Shown here one piece after another: positions 61,389 through 64,000 of a stretch of DNA of 64,000 nucleotides. Position 1 is the stretch's first letter; each line of letters opens with the position of its first letter. The stretch is from SZUA-442 sp963753185 (lineage in GTDB: Bacteria > Actinomycetota > Acidimicrobiia > Spongiisociales > UBA5794), in assembly GCA_963753185.1 (NCBI GenBank), contig CAVWBO010000007.1, forward strand, positions 1,488,001 through 1,552,000. The letters are read 5' to 3'. The notes beneath the pieces are model-generated. The model did not search any database. It had not been told where the DNA came from and saw nothing but the letters and a program-made list of their open reading frames with translations. Position numbers and translations under genes: made by a program.

Positions 61389-63620
61389 TCAGTCGAGGTC
61401 GAATCGGTCGAGGCACATGACCTTGTCCCACGCAGCGACGAAGTCGGCGACGAACGCGTCGCATGCATCGTCGCTGGCGTACACCTCGGCCAGGGCACGC
61501 AACTCTGAGTTCGATCCGAAGGCGAGATCCACCCTCGTGCCGCGCCACCGCAACTTGCCGGAGTCGCGATCCCTGCCCTCGAAGACATCCTCGGCATCCG
61601 AGGTCGGTGCCCACACCGTTCCCATGTCCAGCAGGTTCACGAAGAAGTCGTTCGTCAACGAACCGGGGCGATCGGTGAACACGCCGTACTCGGTCTGCCC
61701 GACGTTGGCGTCGAGGACCCGTAGGCCTCCCACGAGGGCCGTCATTTCGGGGGCCGACAGGGTGAGCATGAACGCTTTGTCGACCATGAGGTGCTCGGAT
61801 GCGAGCGCACTGCCTTTCTGGAGGTAGTTGCGGAATCCGTCGGCAACCGGCTCGAGGACGGAGAACGACTCGACGTCGGTCTGCTCCTGGGAGGCATCGG
61901 TGCGTCCGGGACGGAACGGTACGGTGATGTCCGATCCCGCGTCGCGAGCTGCCCTCTCGATAGCTGCGCCTCCACCGAGGACGATCATGTCGGCGAGCGA
62001 TATCCGCTTGCCACCGGACTGTGCGTCGTTGAACCCACGTCGGATCGAATCGAGCACTCCCACGACCGCCGCTACGCCCGACGTTAGGTTGATGTCCCAC
62101 TCGGCCTGGGGCGACAGTCGGATGCGAGCGCCATTAGCCCCACCCCGCTTGTCGGTGTCGCGATACGTCGATGCCGATGCCCAGGCGGTCGACACCAGGG
62201 CGGAGACCGCGAGACCCGAGTCGAGGATCCGCAACTTCAGATCGGCGATGTCATCTGCATCGACGAGCTCGTGATCGACCGCCGGGACCGGATCCTGCCA
62301 CAGCATCTGCTCGGCAGGCACCCACGGCCCCAGATACCGCGACACGGGACCCATGTCGCGGTGGAGCAGCTTGAACCATGCACGAGCGAACGCATCGGCG
62401 AACTCGTCCGGGTTCTTCGAGAACCGTTCCGAGATCTCCCGGTAGATAGGGTCCTCGATCAGCGAGAGGTCCGTCGTGGCCATCATGGGCGCCTCGCGGC
62501 GGGTCGGGTCGTGGGCCACGGGCGGCATGTCCTCTTCCGCGATGTCCTTCGGTGTCCATTGGTAGGCCCCAGCAGGACTCTTCGTGAGCTCCCACTCGTA
62601 GGAGAAGAGCAACTTGAAGTACCCATTGTCCCAGGCGATTGGATTCGCGGTCCATGCCCCCTCGAGGCCACTCGTGATCGTGTCGTCGCCCCTGCCGCTG
62701 CCGAAGCTGTTCGCCCATCCGAGCCCCTGCTCGGCCATCCCGGCGCCCTCCGGCTCCCTGCCGACGTACTGGTCGGGGTCGGCGGCGCCGTGGGTCTTGC
62801 CGAAGGTGTGGCCACCGGCGATCAGGGCTACGGTCTCCTCGTCGTTCATAGCCATCCGAGCAAACGTCTCGCGGATGTCGTGCGCTGCCGCCTTCGGATC
62901 GGGGTTGCCGTTCGGTCCCTCGGGATTCACGTAGATGAGTCCCATCTGGACGGCTCCGAGCGGATTCGCGAGCTCGCGGTCGCCGCTGTAGCGTTCGTCG
63001 CCGAGCCACTCGCGTTCGGGACCCCAGTACACGTCCTCCTCGGGCGCCCAGATGTCCTCGCGGCCACCGCCGAAGCCGAACGTCGTGAAGCCCATCGTCT
63101 CGAGCGCACGGTTGCCGGCGAAGATCAGCAGATCGGCCCACGAGATCCTTCGGCCGTACTTCTGCTTGATCGGCCACAGCAATCGGCGGGCCTTGTCGAG
63201 GTTGGCGTTGTCAGGCCAGCTGTTGAGTGGGGCGAACCGTTGTGCGCCGGTCCCGCCGCCCCCGCGGCCGTCCGCAGTGCGATACGTTCCCGCGGAGTGC
63301 CATGTCATCCTGATGAACAAGGGGCCGTAGTGGCCGTAGTCGGCGGGCCACCAGTCGTGCGATTCGGTCATGAGCGCGTCCACGTCGCGGGCGAGCTCGT
63401 CGAAGTCGAGGCTCATGAACTCCGAGGCGTAGTCGAAGTCGTCACCCATCGGGTCGGCCCCGGGATGGTTCTGGCGTAGGATGCGCAGGTTGAGCTGATT
63501 GGGCCACCAGTGCTGGTTCGCGCTATCGCCGACGGCTTGGTGCTCGGTGTGCATCACCGGGCATCGGGCCCCGCCGGTCTCGTCGCTCGTGGCGGTCGTG
63601 CCCTGATCCTCGTCGCTCAT
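61389..63620 (-). CDS. katG: Catalase-peroxidase KatG
   Basis: 743 aa bifunctional heme enzyme that destroys H2O2. The distal triad is R104, W107, H108 (FIRMTWHSAGTYR), the same numbering as M. tuberculosis KatG. The proximal His is H271 (AGGHTFGKTHG). The Met-Tyr-Trp adduct residues W107, Y230 (MGLIYVNPEG) and M256 (TFARMAMND) are all present, so catalase activity is expected. Two-domain length is complete. No FurA gene is adjacent in this window. Confidence 0.97.
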   Translation of the reverse strand: MSDEDQGTTATSDETGGARCPVMHTEHQAVGDSANQHWWPNQLNLRILRQNHPGADPMGDDFDYASEFMSLDFDELARDVDALMTESHDWWPADYGHYGPLFIRMTWHSAGTYRTADGRGGGGTGAQRFAPLNSWPDNANLDKARRLLWPIKQKYGRRISWADLLIFAGNRALETMGFTTFGFGGGREDIWAPEEDVYWGPEREWLGDERYSGDRELANPLGAVQMGLIYVNPEGPNGNPDPKAAAHDIRETFARMAMNDEETVALIAGGHTFGKTHGAADPDQYVGREPEGAGMAEQGLGWANSFGSGRGDDTITSGLEGAWTANPIAWDNGYFKLLFSYEWELTKSPAGAYQWTPKDIAEEDMPPVAHDPTRREAPMMATTDLSLIEDPIYREISERFSKNPDEFADAFARAWFKLLHRDMGPVSRYLGPWVPAEQMLWQDPVPAVDHELVDADDIADLKLRILDSGLAVSALVSTAWASASTYRDTDKRGGANGARIRLSPQAEWDINLTSGVAAVVGVLDSIRRGFNDAQSGGKRISLADMIVLGGGAAIERAARDAGSDITVPFRPGRTDASQEQTDVESFSVLEPVADGFRNYLQKGSALASEHLMVDKAFMLTLSAPEMTALVGGLRVLDANVGQTEYGVFTDRPGSLTNDFFVNLLDMGTVWAPTSDAEDVFEGRDRDSGKLRWRGTRVDLAFGSNSELRALAEVYASDDACDAFVADFVAAWDKVMCLDRFDLD

Positions 63621-63863
63621 TGGATCTCCTCGTCGATGATGCTTGATGGTAGATGGCCGGGGACCGTGGAGGGACCTGCGCCCTCGGCGAGCGGCTTGGG
63701 CACGACCCCATGATGTGAAGCCACTCGGACCGAGTCAAGACGAGGAGTGCACACCACACATCGCGTGGCGGGTGGATCACCGGAAGAGCGCCGACGAAAC
63801 CTCGGTGGCCTCCGCGAGGTCGGAGTTCTGGGCAGGGTTCACCCTCGACGATTGGGAGGATTC

Positions 63864-64000
63864 ATGACGGATATCAGGAAGCTCGCTGCCGAGATGCTCG
63901 GGTCGTACGTCCTGGTGCTCATTGGGTGCTCGGCGATTCTCGCCGCAGGAGCCAGTGGTGCCACGACGGCGATCGTGCCGATCGCCCTCGCGTTCGGCCT
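63864..64000 (+). CDS. Aquaporin/MIP family channel (3' end outside window)
   Basis: From ATG 63864, with GGAGGA upstream, the frame reads DIRKLAAEMLGSYVLVLIGC then SAILAAGASGATTAIVPIAL to the window end. The AEMLGSYVLVLIGC start is the conserved first helix of aquaporins and glycerol facilitators. The NPA motifs lie beyond the window, so water versus glycerol cannot be decided. Confidence 0.75.
   Translation, partial: MTDIRKLAAEMLGSYVLVLIGCSAILAAGASGATTAIVPIALAFG

Overview
The window is 64 kb of high-GC bacterial DNA that looks like an actinobacterial chromosome. I favour an Acidimicrobiia-type member of the Actinomycetota. Supporting signs are tightly packed genes with 4-base ATGA/GTGA overlaps and frequent GTG starts. 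Family content also fits: a CtpE-like calcium ATPase, an F420-type (LLM) oxidoreductase, KatG, LytR-CpsA-Psr, and a ybeY-CorC-era-recO-uppS-glyS-dnaG-rpoD block. The exact lineage is inference. At least eight single-base indels break otherwise well conserved genes (dnaG, menC, two cytochrome oxidase subunits, Nif3, Flp pilin and one unknown). Most are probably sequencing or assembly errors in a draft or metagenome-derived assembly.

Layout. 1-12 kb: housekeeping block (PgpH-type HD hydrolase with a PASTA domain, YbeY, CorC-like protein, Era, pterin dehydratase, RecO, UppS, GlyRS, Lrp, then dnaG-rpoD behind a short leader-peptide ORF and a perfect 13-bp hairpin). 12.4-15.8 kb: a small island between a truncated 3' half of a tRNA-Asn gene and the intact tRNA-Asn gene (31-bp direct repeat), holding an ankyrin lipoprotein, a small membrane protein, an SGNH-like lipoprotein, an IS30 remnant and an alpha/beta hydrolase. 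16-24 kb: mixed metabolic genes (DUF4870, DUF1295, MenC, acyl-CoA dehydrogenase, a decayed VapBC pair, TrmL, thioesterase, GNAT). 24.28-25.3 kb: a tRNA gene with anticodon CAT, probably tRNA-Ile2, in the middle of two repeat arrays. Upstream are two extra copies of its 5' part (86-bp unit); downstream are five extra copies of its 3' end (153-bp unit). 25.3-25.85 kb: GC-rich palindromic repeats.

26-30.2 kb: cytochrome c oxidase operon (subunits II, I, IV and III, then a membrane cupredoxin). 30.3-42 kb: pyrophosphatase, P-type ATPase, a large membrane alpha/beta hydrolase, LCP ligase, and a remarkable flippase/phosphoglycosyl-transferase fusion, both likely for cell-surface glycopolymers, then small unknowns. 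42.1-46.75 kb: tRNA-Val followed by an accessory stretch with three unrecognised membrane proteins, a complete IS30 element, a truncated SRPBCC gene and an IS3 remnant. 46.75-64 kb: Ca/Na antiporter, LemA-DUF2207 pair, glutaryl-CoA-dehydrogenase-like enzyme divergent from a 2-oxoacid dehydrogenase E1alpha-E1beta-E2 operon, Flp pilin, Nif3, a split TauE/SafE pair, LLM oxidoreductase, KatG and the start of an aquaporin.

The most unusual structure is the tRNA-centred double repeat array. The arrangement recalls the rtT repeats downstream of E. coli tyrT, but with copies on both sides of the gene. The flippase-transferase fusion, the tRNA-Asn island and the leader/hairpin upstream of dnaG are the next best candidates for something new.
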